Shown: one piece after another, positions 25,801-35,132 of the stretch
Layout of the letters: each line of letters begins with the position of its first letter
Position numbering within the stretch: the stretch's first letter is position 1
NCBI RefSeq assembly: GCF_900110275.1
Contig: NZ_FODC01000002.1
Span: forward strand, 744,001 to 808,000
Reading direction: 5' to 3'
Length of the DNA stretch: 64,000 bases
Source of the DNA: Duganella sp. CF517
GTDB lineage: Bacteria; Pseudomonadota; Gammaproteobacteria; Burkholderiales; Burkholderiaceae_D
Translations under genes and position numbers: made by a program
The notes under the pieces: model-generated
The model's database searches: none
Told to the model about the DNA's origin: nothing
What the model saw: only the letters and a program-made list of their open reading frames with translations

Positions 25801-26286
25801 ATGAGCACCATCTTCGACATCTCCGCCGACAGCCTGACGGGCGCGCCCGTCGACCTGCGCCAATACCAGGGCCAGGTCCTGCTGATCGTCAACACCGCCA
25901 GCAAATGCGGCTTCACGCCGCAATACAAGGGGCTCGAGCAGGTCTACCAGCAGTTCAAGGACAAGGGCGTGACGGTGCTCGGCTTCCCGTGCAACCAGTT
26001 CGGTTCCCAGGAGCCGGGACAGGCCGACGAGATCGGCGCGTTCTGCGAGAAGAACTACGGCGTCACGTTCCCGCTGTTCGCCAAGATCGATGTCAACGGC
26101 GAGCGCGCCCACCCGCTGTTCGCCAAACTGAAAAAGGACGCCCCCGGCATCCTCGGCACCGAGGCGATCAAGTGGAACTTCACCAAGTTCCTGATCCGCA
26201 AGGACGGCACCGTTTTCAACCGCTACGCCCCCGCCACCAAGCCCGAAGAGCTGATCGCCGACATCGAGAAACTGCTGGCCGAATGA
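25801..26286 (+). CDS. Glutathione peroxidase (Cys type)
   Basis: The 161-aa thioredoxin-fold peroxidase has the catalytic Cys in NTASKCGFTPQY, Gln in FPCNQFGSQEPG and Trp/Asn in KWNFTKFLI, making the usual tetrad with Cys instead of selenocysteine. A second cysteine lies in AFCEKNYG, which suggests thioredoxin-dependent turnover as in many bacterial Gpx/BtuE enzymes. It is 13 bp after pilU, probably read through, though functionally unrelated. oxyR lies upstream at 19.5 kb. Confidence 0.92.
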   Translation: MSTIFDISADSLTGAPVDLRQYQGQVLLIVNTASKCGFTPQYKGLEQVYQQFKDKGVTVLGFPCNQFGSQEPGQADEIGAFCEKNYGVTFPLFAKIDVNGERAHPLFAKLKKDAPGILGTEAIKWNFTKFLIRKDGTVFNRYAPATKPEELIADIEKLLAE

Positions 26287-26392
26287 ATGTTGTCTAGTAC
26301 ATCACGCAAATTCTGCAATCGTTGTCCGAAAAACGTGCTTTAGGTTAACTTTTCGGTAATAATGGGCCTTGGCCCCATCGAATCAAGTACCT

Positions 26393-28942
26393 ATGTCCGT
26401 GTTTGGAAAATTACTGTCGCCGTGGCTGCGGATGGGAATGTATTCCCGGTTGTTCGTGCCCATCTTCATCATCATCGCCATGGTGGTGGGCGTGCGCTAC
26501 ACTTTGCTGTTCCAGGCGGAGACCGCCAGCGCCAACGCGCGCTATCAAAAGGACGCCAGCGACATCGGCATCTATCTGCACAAGACGCTGCTGCCGGCGG
26601 TGGCCGCGCCCGACCGCGCCGCCATCGACAGCGCGCTGGCCGACGCCCTGCTGCTCAGTCCCGACCTGGCGGCCGCCCGCCTCGATTTCGCCGGCGGCCA
26701 CCTGGAGGCGCTGCGCCAGCCGCCGCCACGCTCGGACGTGCCGGCGTGGTTCGCCAGGCTGCATCCGCTGGAACCGATCCGCCGCCACATCTACATCGGC
26801 ACCGCCAGCCTGGTGCTGGAATTCGATCCGGCCTTGCCGGTGGCGGGGGTGTGGGATTCGGTCTGGAAGCAAATGGTCATCACCGCCCTCAACGTCACCG
26901 TGATCTACACGCTGCTGGGCATTATCATCTTCGCCAACAAGCGCATGCTCAGGCGCCTCAACGACGTCACCCGGCGCTTCCAGGGCGGCGAGCATGACGC
27001 GCGCCTGCCGGTCGGCGGCACGCTCGAGGCGCGCATGCTGGCGGTCACCTTCAACAACATGGCGCAGCGCGTGCAGGCGCTGGTCGGCAAGCTGCAAACC
27101 AGCGAGAAGGAGTTGAGCGACCAGCTCAAACGCACGCTGGCCGCGCAAGACCAGCTGCAGGCGCAAAAGGAGCGCATCGAAGTGACGCTGGCGTCGATCG
27201 GCGACGCCGTCATCACCACCGACCTGACGGGCAGGATCGAATCGATCAACGAGGTCGCCCAGCGCCTCACCGGCTGGCCCGAGCCGCTCGCGCGCGGCAT
27301 GGAACTGCACCAGGTGTTCGTGCTGGCGAATAACTTCGGCCAGCATTCGCTGCTCAAGGCGATGTCGGCGATCTACGACGGCGGCGAAGTGGTCAAGGTC
27401 GGCAACCAGAGCCTGCGCCACCGCGCCGGCCAGACCGTCACCGTGGAGTACACGGCCAACGGCATCCGCGCCGCCCACGGCGAGGTGCAGGGCTCGGTGC
27501 TGGTGTTCCGCGACGTCACCGAACGCCGCCAGTTGATGCAGCAGATCTCCTGGCAAAGCAACCACGATGTCCTCACCGGCCTGCCCAACCGCGCGGCGCT
27601 GGCGGCCCGCTTCGAAAGCGAGGTCGCGCGCGCGCGCGAGCAGGATTACCTGCTGGCCGTGTGCCTGTTCGACCTGGACCACTTCCAGCAGGTCAACGAC
27701 ACGCTGGGCCACGCCATCGGCGACGAGGTGCTCAAGCAGGTCGCCAGCCGCCTGCACGACTTCGCCGGCCAGCGCCACTACGTCGCGCGCCTGGGCGGCG
27801 ACGAATTCGTGCTGCTGCTGCCGGAGATGCACTCGCGCGCGGCCGTGGAGGTGGCGATGGAGCGGCTGATGTCGACGCTATCGCACGACTACCTGGCCGA
27901 AGGCCAGGCGGTGGCGATGTCGGCCAGCGTCGGCATCGCCGTCTACTCCGGCAACGAGATCAGCGCCGACAGCCTGCTGCGCCACGCCGACCAGGCGCTG
28001 TACCAGGCCAAGATCATGGGCCGCAACCGTTTTCACTTCTTCGACGCGGACCTCGACGAGCAGGTGCGCACGCACCACAACCGCCGCACCGAGGTGCGCT
28101 CGGCACTGCTCGACGGCGAGCTGCGGCTGTACTATCAACCGAAGCTCGACATGCGCAAGGGACGCATCATCGGCATGGAGGCGCTGCTGCGGTGGCAGCA
28201 TCCGTCGCGCGGCGTCGTCGGCCCGATGGAGTTCCTGCCCATCGTCGAACACAGCGAGGTGATCGTCGACATCGGCGAGTGGGTGCTGCGCGAGGCCCTG
28301 CGCCAATTGCAGCAATGGCGCGCCTTCGATCCGGCCTGGGTCATCAGCGTCAACATCGCCGCGCGCCATTTCCAGCGCGGCGATTTCGTCGAGCGGCTCA
28401 CCGCGATCCTGTCCGAGTTCCCGGACGTGCCGCCGCACATGCTGGAACTGGAGATCCTGGAATCGTCGGCGCTGAGCGATATCAACCACGTGCGCGCCAT
28501 CATGCTCGACTGCCAGGCGCTGGGCATCAGCTTCGCGCTCGACGATTTCGGCACCGGCTATTCATCGATGTCCTACCTCAAGCGGTTGCCGGCCGACTTG
28601 CTGAAGATCGATCAAAGCTTCGTGCGCAACATGCTGGTCGACCGCGACGACCTGCACCTGGTCAGCGCCGTCATCGGCCTGGCCAGGTCGTTCGGCCTGG
28701 GCGTGATCGCCGAGGGCGTCGAAACGGTCGAACACGGGGCGATGCTGATGCGGCTGGGCTGCGACCTGGTGCAGGGCTACGGCATCGCGCGGCCGATGCC
28801 GGCCGACGAGGTGCTGGCGTGGGTCGCGGCGTTCGACATGGCGCCGACGTGGCAGGCCGCCGCCGGGCTGCCGCCCATCGTCAACCTGCACGGCCAGGAG
28901 CCGGCCGGCGGCACCGCGCAAATTCCGTTGTTCGCGGGGTAG
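26393..28942 (+). CDS. Membrane-bound PAS-GGDEF-EAL c-di-GMP signalling protein
   Basis: The 849-aa protein has an N-terminal helix (residues about 20-40), a periplasmic sensor region to about 155, a second helix (about 160-185), HAMP (about 183-235), a coiled coil, PAS (about 255-380), GGDEF (motif RLGGDEFVLL near residue 465) and EAL (GMEALLRWQHP near residue 594, then DDFGTGYSSMSYL). Both catalytic motifs are intact, so it could make and degrade c-di-GMP; the balance is not predictable. ATG 26393 is chosen over an in-frame TTG at 26369. It could influence pili encoded just upstream, but this is inference. Confidence 0.93.
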   Translation: MSVFGKLLSPWLRMGMYSRLFVPIFIIIAMVVGVRYTLLFQAETASANARYQKDASDIGIYLHKTLLPAVAAPDRAAIDSALADALLLSPDLAAARLDFAGGHLEALRQPPPRSDVPAWFARLHPLEPIRRHIYIGTASLVLEFDPALPVAGVWDSVWKQMVITALNVTVIYTLLGIIIFANKRMLRRLNDVTRRFQGGEHDARLPVGGTLEARMLAVTFNNMAQRVQALVGKLQTSEKELSDQLKRTLAAQDQLQAQKERIEVTLASIGDAVITTDLTGRIESINEVAQRLTGWPEPLARGMELHQVFVLANNFGQHSLLKAMSAIYDGGEVVKVGNQSLRHRAGQTVTVEYTANGIRAAHGEVQGSVLVFRDVTERRQLMQQISWQSNHDVLTGLPNRAALAARFESEVARAREQDYLLAVCLFDLDHFQQVNDTLGHAIGDEVLKQVASRLHDFAGQRHYVARLGGDEFVLLLPEMHSRAAVEVAMERLMSTLSHDYLAEGQAVAMSASVGIAVYSGNEISADSLLRHADQALYQAKIMGRNRFHFFDADLDEQVRTHHNRRTEVRSALLDGELRLYYQPKLDMRKGRIIGMEALLRWQHPSRGVVGPMEFLPIVEHSEVIVDIGEWVLREALRQLQQWRAFDPAWVISVNIAARHFQRGDFVERLTAILSEFPDVPPHMLELEILESSALSDINHVRAIMLDCQALGISFALDDFGTGYSSMSYLKRLPADLLKIDQSFVRNMLVDRDDLHLVSAVIGLARSFGLGVIAEGVETVEHGAMLMRLGCDLVQGYGIARPMPADEVLAWVAAFDMAPTWQAAAGLPPIVNLHGQEPAGGTAQIPLFAG

Positions 28943-28960
28943 GCGAGCGCCGGGGGCGGC

Positions 28961-30199
28961 TCAGCGCCGCTTGCGCGCGGCCAGCGCGCGGTCGATCAAC
29001 TCGATCCAATGCAGCACCGGCGTTTGCGTCCCCGATTGCAAATGCGCGGTGCAGCCGACATTCGCCGAGACGATCGTGGTCGCCCCCGTTTCGGCCAGAT
29101 TGGCCAGCTTGCGGTCGCGCAGCTGCAGCGACAGCTCCGGCTGCAGCAGCGAATACGTGCCCGCCGAGCCGCAACACAAATGGCTCTCGCCGCACAGCAC
29201 CACATCGACACCGACCGCGCGCAGCACGCCCTCCACCTTGCCGCGTATCTGCTGCCCATGCTGCAAGGTGCACGGCGGATGATAAGCGACACGCTCCGTG
29301 ATGACGGCGCCAAGGCGCGCCAGCCCCTCCTCGAACTCCGGCATCACCTCGCTCAGATCGCGCGTCATCATCGAGATGCGCGCAGCCTTGCCGACGTACG
29401 CGCTGTCGTGCGCCAGCAGATGCCCGTAATCCTTGACGGTGGAGCCGCAGCCGGACGCCGTCATGACGATCACCTCCACCGCGCGGCTTTCGACATACGG
29501 CCACCAGGCGTCGATATTGCGGCGCATGTCGTCCAGCGCCGCCTCGTGGTCGTTCAGGTGGTGCCGCACCGCGCCGCAGCAGCCGGCCTTGGGAGCGACG
29601 ATCAGCTGCACGCCCACCGCGTCGAGCACCCGCGCGGTGGCGGCGTTGATATTGGGCGCCATGGCCGGCTGCGCGCAGCCTTCGAGCACCAGCATCTTGC
29701 GCCCATGCTCGCGCGTCGGCCAGGCGCCCGCGCTTTGCAGGGCGGGGATCTTGTCCTGCATGGCGGGCGACAACAGCGGACGAAAAAGCTGCCCGGCGCG
29801 CAAGGCCGCCGTAAACACCGACTTGCGCGGCAAGCCCTCCTTCAACACCTTGCGCTTGAGGCGTTCCAGCAGCGGACGCTCGACGCGCTGCTCCACCACC
29901 TTGCGGCCGATGTCGATCAAGCGCCCGTACTGCACGCCGGACGGACAGGTGGTTTCGCAGTTGCGGCAGGTCAGGCAGCGGTCCAGGTGGGTTTGCGTCT
30001 TGGTGGTGACCGGCGCGCCCTCCAGCACCTGCTTGATCAGATAAATGCGTCCGCGCGGCCCGTCCAGCTCATCGCCCAGCAGTTGATAGGTGGGACAGGT
30101 CGCGGTGCAAAAGCCGCAATGGACGCAGGAGCGCAGGATGGCGTCGGCCTCGTCGCCTTCGCGGGTGTTCTTGATGAAATCGGCGAGATTGGTTTGCAT
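28961..30199 (-). CDS. glcF: Glycolate oxidase iron-sulfur subunit
   Basis: The 412-aa protein has two 4Fe-4S motifs (CVHCGFCTATCP, CLTCRNCETTCP) followed by two cysteine-rich CCG domains (GCCGAVRHH, LCCGSAGTY). It passes electrons from the GlcD flavin subunit to the quinone pool. It is the last gene of glcD-glcE-glcF, with 10 bp after glcE, and converges on the GGDEF-EAL gene. Length matches GlcF (about 407). Confidence 0.95.
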   Translation of the reverse strand: MQTNLADFIKNTREGDEADAILRSCVHCGFCTATCPTYQLLGDELDGPRGRIYLIKQVLEGAPVTTKTQTHLDRCLTCRNCETTCPSGVQYGRLIDIGRKVVEQRVERPLLERLKRKVLKEGLPRKSVFTAALRAGQLFRPLLSPAMQDKIPALQSAGAWPTREHGRKMLVLEGCAQPAMAPNINAATARVLDAVGVQLIVAPKAGCCGAVRHHLNDHEAALDDMRRNIDAWWPYVESRAVEVIVMTASGCGSTVKDYGHLLAHDSAYVGKAARISMMTRDLSEVMPEFEEGLARLGAVITERVAYHPPCTLQHGQQIRGKVEGVLRAVGVDVVLCGESHLCCGSAGTYSLLQPELSLQLRDRKLANLAETGATTIVSANVGCTAHLQSGTQTPVLHWIELIDRALAARKRR

Positions 30200-30209
30200 G
30201 GGGTTCTTT

Positions 30210-31304
30210 TCAATACATGCGGCCGGGATTGAAGATCCCCGCCGGATCGAAGGACTGCTTCAGCCGGTCGTGTATCTTCGCCACCGCCGGCGCCAGCGGA
30301 TGAAAAACGCCAAGCTGCTTGTCGCCGCCGCGGAACAGCGTCGCATGCCCGCCCGCCGCCGCCACCGCGCTGCGGATATTGGCCGCCTGGGCGGCGTCGC
30401 ACTGGTCCACCTTGAGCCAGCGCTGGGCGCCGCCCCACTCGATCAACTGCGCGCCGCGCAGGATGATGGCGCTGGCCGCCGGCGGCACCGACAGGCGCCA
30501 CAGGGCGCCGCCGCCGAAGTGGGCGTGCGACTGGTCGCGCAGCGACGTCCAGAAGGCCGCGCCGTTGTCCAGCGTTTCGCCGCCCAGCCGTTGCCGCGCC
30601 GCGACCACCGCCGCTTGCGCGCCGGACAGGCGCAGCGACAGCGCGCCCTGGTGCCAGCAGCTGGCCGATATCGGCAGCGGCTGGCCGGCCCACTCGTTCA
30701 GCCGGGTCAACGCGTCGATCTCGCCCATCTCGAACCGCAGGCTGGTCTCGCTCACCGGCACCGGCAGCACCTTGAGCGACACCTCGAGTATCAGGCCCAA
30801 GGTGCCGAGCGATCCCGCCAGCAGGCGCGAGACGTCGTAGCCGGCGACGTTCTTCATGACCTGGCCGCCGAAGCGCAGTCCCTCGCCGCGTCCATCCATC
30901 AACACCGCGCCCAGCACGAAGTCGCGCACGGCGCCGGCGCTGGCGCGGCGCGGCCCGGACAAGGCGCTGGCCACCACGCCGCCGATCGTCGATTCGGCGC
31001 CGAAGCGCGGCGGCTCGAACGCCAGCATCTGATTGTGCCGCGCCAGCAGCGCTTCGATCTCGGCCAGCGGCGTGCCGCAACGCGCGGTGATCACCAATTC
31101 GGTCGGCTCGTACGATACGATGCCGGAATACGGGCGCGTGTCCAGCACATCGCCGTCGAGTCCCTGGCCGTACCAGTCCTTGGTGCCGCCGCCGCGCAGG
31201 CGCAGCGGGCTGCCGGCGGCCGTGGCGGCGCGAATCCGGGCGCCCAGCCGCGCGGCGACGCCGGTCAATGAATCGGTCGTGGCATCCTTCAATGAGTCGG
31301 TCAT
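30210..31304 (-). CDS. glcE: Glycolate oxidase FAD-binding subunit
   Basis: The 364-aa protein has a single PCMH-type FAD domain (LRGGGTKDWYG, FGAESTIGGVVASALSGPR, GRGEGLRFGGQVMKNVAGYD) and a C-terminal tail ending in the family signature DPAGIFNPGRMY. It lacks the large substrate domain of GlcD. It lies 10 bp from glcD and 10 bp from glcF, so the three are one operon converting glycolate to glyoxylate at the membrane. Confidence 0.95.
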   Translation of the reverse strand: MTDSLKDATTDSLTGVAARLGARIRAATAAGSPLRLRGGGTKDWYGQGLDGDVLDTRPYSGIVSYEPTELVITARCGTPLAEIEALLARHNQMLAFEPPRFGAESTIGGVVASALSGPRRASAGAVRDFVLGAVLMDGRGEGLRFGGQVMKNVAGYDVSRLLAGSLGTLGLILEVSLKVLPVPVSETSLRFEMGEIDALTRLNEWAGQPLPISASCWHQGALSLRLSGAQAAVVAARQRLGGETLDNGAAFWTSLRDQSHAHFGGGALWRLSVPPAASAIILRGAQLIEWGGAQRWLKVDQCDAAQAANIRSAVAAAGGHATLFRGGDKQLGVFHPLAPAVAKIHDRLKQSFDPAGIFNPGRMY

Positions 31305-31314
31305 GTGGTTCCGT

Positions 31315-32826
31315 TCAAAAGCGCGGCAGATGGGCGAACGGCAGCGCGCCGCCGCTGACGCGCATCTTGCCGAATTCGGCGCAGCGGTTCAGCGTCGGTA
31401 TCGCCTTGTCCGGATTGAGCAATCCGGCCGGGTCGAACGCGCGCTTGACCGAGAAGAACGCCGCCAGCTCGGACGGCGCGAACTGCACGCACATCGAATC
31501 GATCTTCTCGATGCCCACGCCATGCTCGCCGGTGATGGTGCCGCCCACCGCGACGCACAGCGCCAGGATCTCGGCGCCGAAGGCCTCGGCGCGCTCGAAT
31601 TCGTCGGGAATGTTCGCGTTGAACAGGATCAGCGGATGCAGGTTGCCGTCGCCGGCGTGGAAGACGTTGGCGCAGCGCAGGCCGTATTTGCTTTCCATCC
31701 GCGCGATGCCGGTCAGCACCTCGCCCAGGCGCTTGCGCGGAATCGTGCCGTCCATGCAGTAGTAGTCCGGCGAGATGCGGCCGGCGGCCGGAAAGGCGTT
31801 CTTGCGGCCGGACCAGAACTTCAGGCGCTCCGCCTCCGACTGCGACACGGCGATGGCGCTGGCGCCGGCCGTTTGCAGCACCGCCGACATGCGGGCGATC
31901 TCCTCCTCCACCTCCTCGGCGGTGCCATCTGCCTCGCACAGCAAAATCGCGGCGGCGTCGGTGTCGTAGCCCGCCTGGACGAACGGCTCGACCATGCGCG
32001 ACGAGGTTTGATCCATCATCTCCAGCCCCGCCGGGATGATGCCGGCGGCGATCAGCGCGGCCACCGCCTCGCAGCCGGCCACCACTTCGTCGAACGAGGC
32101 CATGATCACGCGCGCCGTTGCCGGTTTCGGTACCAGCTTGACCGTCACCTCGGTCACGATGCCGAGCATGCCCTCGGAGCCGATGAACACCGACAGCAGA
32201 TCGAGTCCCGGCGCGTCCAGGGCGTCGCCGCCCAGCTCCACCACGTCGCCGTCGATGGTCACCATCCGCACGCGCAGCACGTTGTGCACCGTGAGGCCGT
32301 ACTTCAGGCAATGCACGCCACCGGAATTTTCCGCCACATTGCCGCCGATGGTGCAGGCGATCTGCGACGACGGATCGGGCGCGTAGTACAAGCGGTGCTG
32401 CGCCGCCGCCTCGGAGATGGCCAGATTGCGCACGCCCGGCTGGACCACCGCCGTGCGCGAATACGCGTCCATGCGCACGATGCGGTTCAGGCGCGCGGTC
32501 GACAGCACCACGCCATCGGCGATCGGCATCGCGCCGCCGGACAGGCCGGTGCCGGCGCCGCGCGGCACGACCGGCACGTTCAACTCGCGGCACACGCCCA
32601 GCACGGCGACGATCTGCGCCTCGCTGTCGGGCAGCACGACAATCATCGGCAACTGGCGGTAGGCGGCCAGGCCGTCGCATTCGTAAGGACGGGTATCCTC
32701 CGGCGCGGACAAAATGGCGCCGGACGGCAGCACATGCCGCAGCGCAGCAGCGACCTGCTCGCGGCGGGCCGCGAGGGCGGCGGCCATTTCGGCCGGAAGG
32801 CCGGGATCGGGAAGGACAGTGTTCAT
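31315..32826 (-). CDS. glcD: Glycolate oxidase catalytic subunit
   Basis: The 503-aa flavoprotein has the FAD PCMH domain (VVPRGAGTGLSGGAMP, GGNVAENSGGVHCLKYG) and a substrate domain with GDGNLHP and the GEHGVGIEK motif before the DPAGLLNPDK tail. ATG 32826 (MNTVLPDPG) is chosen over an in-frame GTG at 32847, giving a length close to E. coli GlcD (499). It is the first gene of the operon and diverges from the SUFU-domain gene; no GlcC-type regulator lies nearby. Confidence 0.95.
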   Translation of the reverse strand: MNTVLPDPGLPAEMAAALAARREQVAAALRHVLPSGAILSAPEDTRPYECDGLAAYRQLPMIVVLPDSEAQIVAVLGVCRELNVPVVPRGAGTGLSGGAMPIADGVVLSTARLNRIVRMDAYSRTAVVQPGVRNLAISEAAAQHRLYYAPDPSSQIACTIGGNVAENSGGVHCLKYGLTVHNVLRVRMVTIDGDVVELGGDALDAPGLDLLSVFIGSEGMLGIVTEVTVKLVPKPATARVIMASFDEVVAGCEAVAALIAAGIIPAGLEMMDQTSSRMVEPFVQAGYDTDAAAILLCEADGTAEEVEEEIARMSAVLQTAGASAIAVSQSEAERLKFWSGRKNAFPAAGRISPDYYCMDGTIPRKRLGEVLTGIARMESKYGLRCANVFHAGDGNLHPLILFNANIPDEFERAEAFGAEILALCVAVGGTITGEHGVGIEKIDSMCVQFAPSELAAFFSVKRAFDPAGLLNPDKAIPTLNRCAEFGKMRVSGGALPFAHLPRF

Positions 32827-32952
32827 GGGACCGGCGCCTGAAAACACGAGTGAGCCTCGATTGTAAGCACAAACGTCCGCCCATGCGATATCTTTGGCCG
32901 GTGCGCGGCGTATAATCTCCCCGCCGTGGCTATATCAACGCATTGGAATAGT

Positions 32953-33510
32953 ATGGACTACAATTTTGAAAAAGAATGGCTGCTGGCGCTGGAGCGGCGC
33001 TTCAACATGCAGGCGACGGAAATCGCGCACATCACGCTGAGCGGGCGTCCGCGCATGCTGATCTTTTATTTCGCCGATTTCCCGGCCAAGGGCATGCTCA
33101 CGGCCGTCACCGGCGGCCTGTCCAACGCCAGCCACCCCGACTGGGTGCACGGCAAGCCGGAGCTGAGCTTTACGCTGAAAACCACCGACCGGGGTTGGGG
33201 CAAGGGCGCCGCCTACCTCGCGCAGGAATTCTTCGGCAAGCGCCCGTTCTCCTACCAGTCTTGCTTCGCCCTGCATATGCCCATGTCGGGCGACAGCGCG
33301 ATGAACGCCTGCTTCGTCCACCGGCCGCAGTTCATGGACAAGGAGCAGGTCAAGTTCGAGCTGCAAGACCGCACCATCTACCTGGCCGGCCTGTTCCCGA
33401 TGCATGACGAGGAAATCGCCATGTACGAGTCCAAGGGCCTCGAGGCTTTCTGGAACACGCCCGGCTTCCACCCCTACGACCCAACCCGCGCCAGCATCGC
33501 CGGAAAATAA
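32953..33510 (+). CDS. Suppressor-of-fused (SUFU) domain protein
   Basis: The 185-aa protein matches the bacterial SUFU-like domain family, with the recognisable core ELSFTLKTTDRGWGKGAAYL and LFPMHDEEIAMYESKGLEAFW. In bacteria the role is unknown; some members are immunity proteins of contact-dependent toxins, but no toxin gene is adjacent here. A TATAAT at 32911-32916 lies 37 bp before ATG 32953; a GTG at 32926 would add an unsupported extension. It precedes the cobalamin adenosyltransferase gene by 19 bp. Confidence 0.75.
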   Translation: MDYNFEKEWLLALERRFNMQATEIAHITLSGRPRMLIFYFADFPAKGMLTAVTGGLSNASHPDWVHGKPELSFTLKTTDRGWGKGAAYLAQEFFGKRPFSYQSCFALHMPMSGDSAMNACFVHRPQFMDKEQVKFELQDRTIYLAGLFPMHDEEIAMYESKGLEAFWNTPGFHPYDPTRASIAGK

Positions 33511-33529
33511 TCGACACCAGGAGACACAC

Positions 33530-34084
33530 ATGGGCAACCGACTCTCAAAGATCGCCACCCGCACCGGTGACGGCGGCACCACCGGCCTTGGCGACGGCAG
33601 CCGCACCGACAAGGACAGTGTGCGCATCCACGCCATCGGCGAGGTCGACGAACTGAATTCGCATATCGGCCTGCTGCTGTGCGAAGACATGCCGGCCGAC
33701 CTGCGCGAGGAGCTGGTGACGATCCAGCACGACCTGTTCGATCTGGGTGGCGAGTTGTGCATCCCGGGCTACCAGATGATCACCGAGGCCCATGTCGAGC
33801 GGCTCGACACCCTGCTGGCGAAGTACAACGCCACCCTGCCGGCGCTGACGGAATTCATCCTGCCGGCAGGTTCACGCGCGGCATCGCAGGCGCACATCTG
33901 CCGCACCGTCTGCCGCCGCGCCGAACGCGCCATCGTCACCCTGGGCAAAACGGAAACCATCCACGAACATCCGCGCCAGTATGTGAACCGCCTGTCGGAC
34001 CTGATGTTCGTGCTGTCGCGGGTATTGAACCGTTTCGGCGGCGGCAGCGACGTGCTGTGGCAGCACGAGCGCAAGCGCGGCTAA
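33530..34084 (+). CDS. Cob(I)alamin adenosyltransferase, PduO type
   Basis: The 184-aa enzyme has the ATP-binding N-terminus RTGDGGTTGLGDGSRTDKD, VDELNSHIG, the C-terminal helix motif CRRAERAIV and NRLSDLMFVLSR of PduO-type adenosyltransferases. It transfers the adenosyl group of ATP to cobalamin, making coenzyme B12. A good AGGAG site lies at 33519-33523. No other cobalamin gene is in the window, so a salvage role is likely. Confidence 0.93.
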   Translation: MGNRLSKIATRTGDGGTTGLGDGSRTDKDSVRIHAIGEVDELNSHIGLLLCEDMPADLREELVTIQHDLFDLGGELCIPGYQMITEAHVERLDTLLAKYNATLPALTEFILPAGSRAASQAHICRTVCRRAERAIVTLGKTETIHEHPRQYVNRLSDLMFVLSRVLNRFGGGSDVLWQHERKRG

Positions 34085-34121
34085 GATCCCGGGGTTCGCT
34101 CGAAATAAACGATTTATATCG

Positions 34122-35036
34122 TTAAGCGGATTCGCTGGCGGAATAACCGGGCAGCCGCGCGATGTGCATGGCCAGATGATCGAGCAGCAGGCGCGCGCGC
34201 AACGGCTGGTAGCGCCGCGACGGCGACAGCAGGTGCAGCGCCTGCGGCTGCCCTTCCCATTCCGGCAGCACGCGCACCAGCGCGCCGCTGTCCAGCAAAT
34301 CCTGCACCAGCCATAGCGGACACAATCCGATGCCGCCGCCGGCCGGCAGGCTTTCGCGGATCGCCAGCGCGTGGTTGACGCGGTAACGCCCGCGCGTGGC
34401 CACGCTTTCAATCTTGTCGCCATTGTGCAGCGTGAGCATGTCGCCGTCGGCCAGCCAGGCGAAGCGGATGTAGTCGAACTCCGCCAGTTCCCCCGGTCGG
34501 CTCGGCCGGCCGCGACGGCGCAGGTAGGACGGCGCCGCCACCAGGTGCCTGGGCGAGACGCCGGCGCGGCGCGCCACCGCGTCCGGCGGCAAATCGCGGC
34601 CCTGCCGCAACGCGATGTCGACGCCCTCCTTCACCAGATCGACCATGCGGTCGTCAAGTATCAGTTCGATATCGACCTGCGGATACTGGTCGAGGAAGGA
34701 CGCCAGCATGGCGTTCAACCGGAACTGGCCGAAGGCGGCCGGCGCGTTGACCCGTATCAGGCCGGCCGGCGTGTCGGTCTGGCCGCGCGCCTCGGCCACC
34801 GCCTCCTGGTACTCCGCGAGCACGCCCAGCGCGCGCTGGTAGAAGCGGCCGCCCTGCGGCGTCGCTTGCAGGCTGGTGGTGCTGCGTTCCAGCAGGCGCA
34901 CGCCCAGTTCGCGCTCCAGCGCCGCCATCAATTTGCTGACGGTGGGCTGGGTGGTGCGCTCTTCGCGCGCGACGGCCGACAGGCTGCCCAATTCGACGGC
35001 GCGCACGAAGCAACGTAATGACCGGATGGTGTCCAT
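34122..35036 (-). CDS. LysR family transcriptional regulator
   Basis: The 304-aa protein has an N-terminal helix-turn-helix (LGSLSAVAREERTTQPTVSK) and a periplasmic-binding-like effector domain (VNAPAAFGQFRLN, EGVDIALRQG). It diverges from a secreted SGNH hydrolase gene 96 bp away, with a T-N11-A dyad between them; such pairs usually mean regulation of the divergent gene and of itself. The effector is unknown. Confidence 0.9.
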   Translation of the reverse strand: MDTIRSLRCFVRAVELGSLSAVAREERTTQPTVSKLMAALERELGVRLLERSTTSLQATPQGGRFYQRALGVLAEYQEAVAEARGQTDTPAGLIRVNAPAAFGQFRLNAMLASFLDQYPQVDIELILDDRMVDLVKEGVDIALRQGRDLPPDAVARRAGVSPRHLVAAPSYLRRRGRPSRPGELAEFDYIRFAWLADGDMLTLHNGDKIESVATRGRYRVNHALAIRESLPAGGGIGLCPLWLVQDLLDSGALVRVLPEWEGQPQALHLLSPSRRYQPLRARLLLDHLAMHIARLPGYSASESA

Positions 35037-35045
35037 GGTGAGCTT

Positions 35046-35060
35046 ATTCGATATTTGAAT
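35046..35060. promoter_or_regulatory. Candidate LysR-type operator (T-N11-A dyad)
   Basis: ATTC-N7-GAAT is a perfect 4-bp inverted repeat with the T-N11-A spacing favoured by LysR-type regulators. It lies 10 bp upstream of the LysR start, in the intergenic region shared with the SGNH hydrolase gene. Confidence 0.45.
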
Positions 35061-35132
35061 GAAGTATAGTCCGGTTCCTCGCCTTCCCGCATGATTCGGA
35101 ATGACCTATCGTGCAGCTTTACAGGAGCCACG

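Noticed and set aside
32926..32952. GTG start for the SUFU-domain gene
   Set aside because: It lies only 10 bp after the TATAAT box and would be close to or upstream of the transcript start; ATG 32953 fits better.
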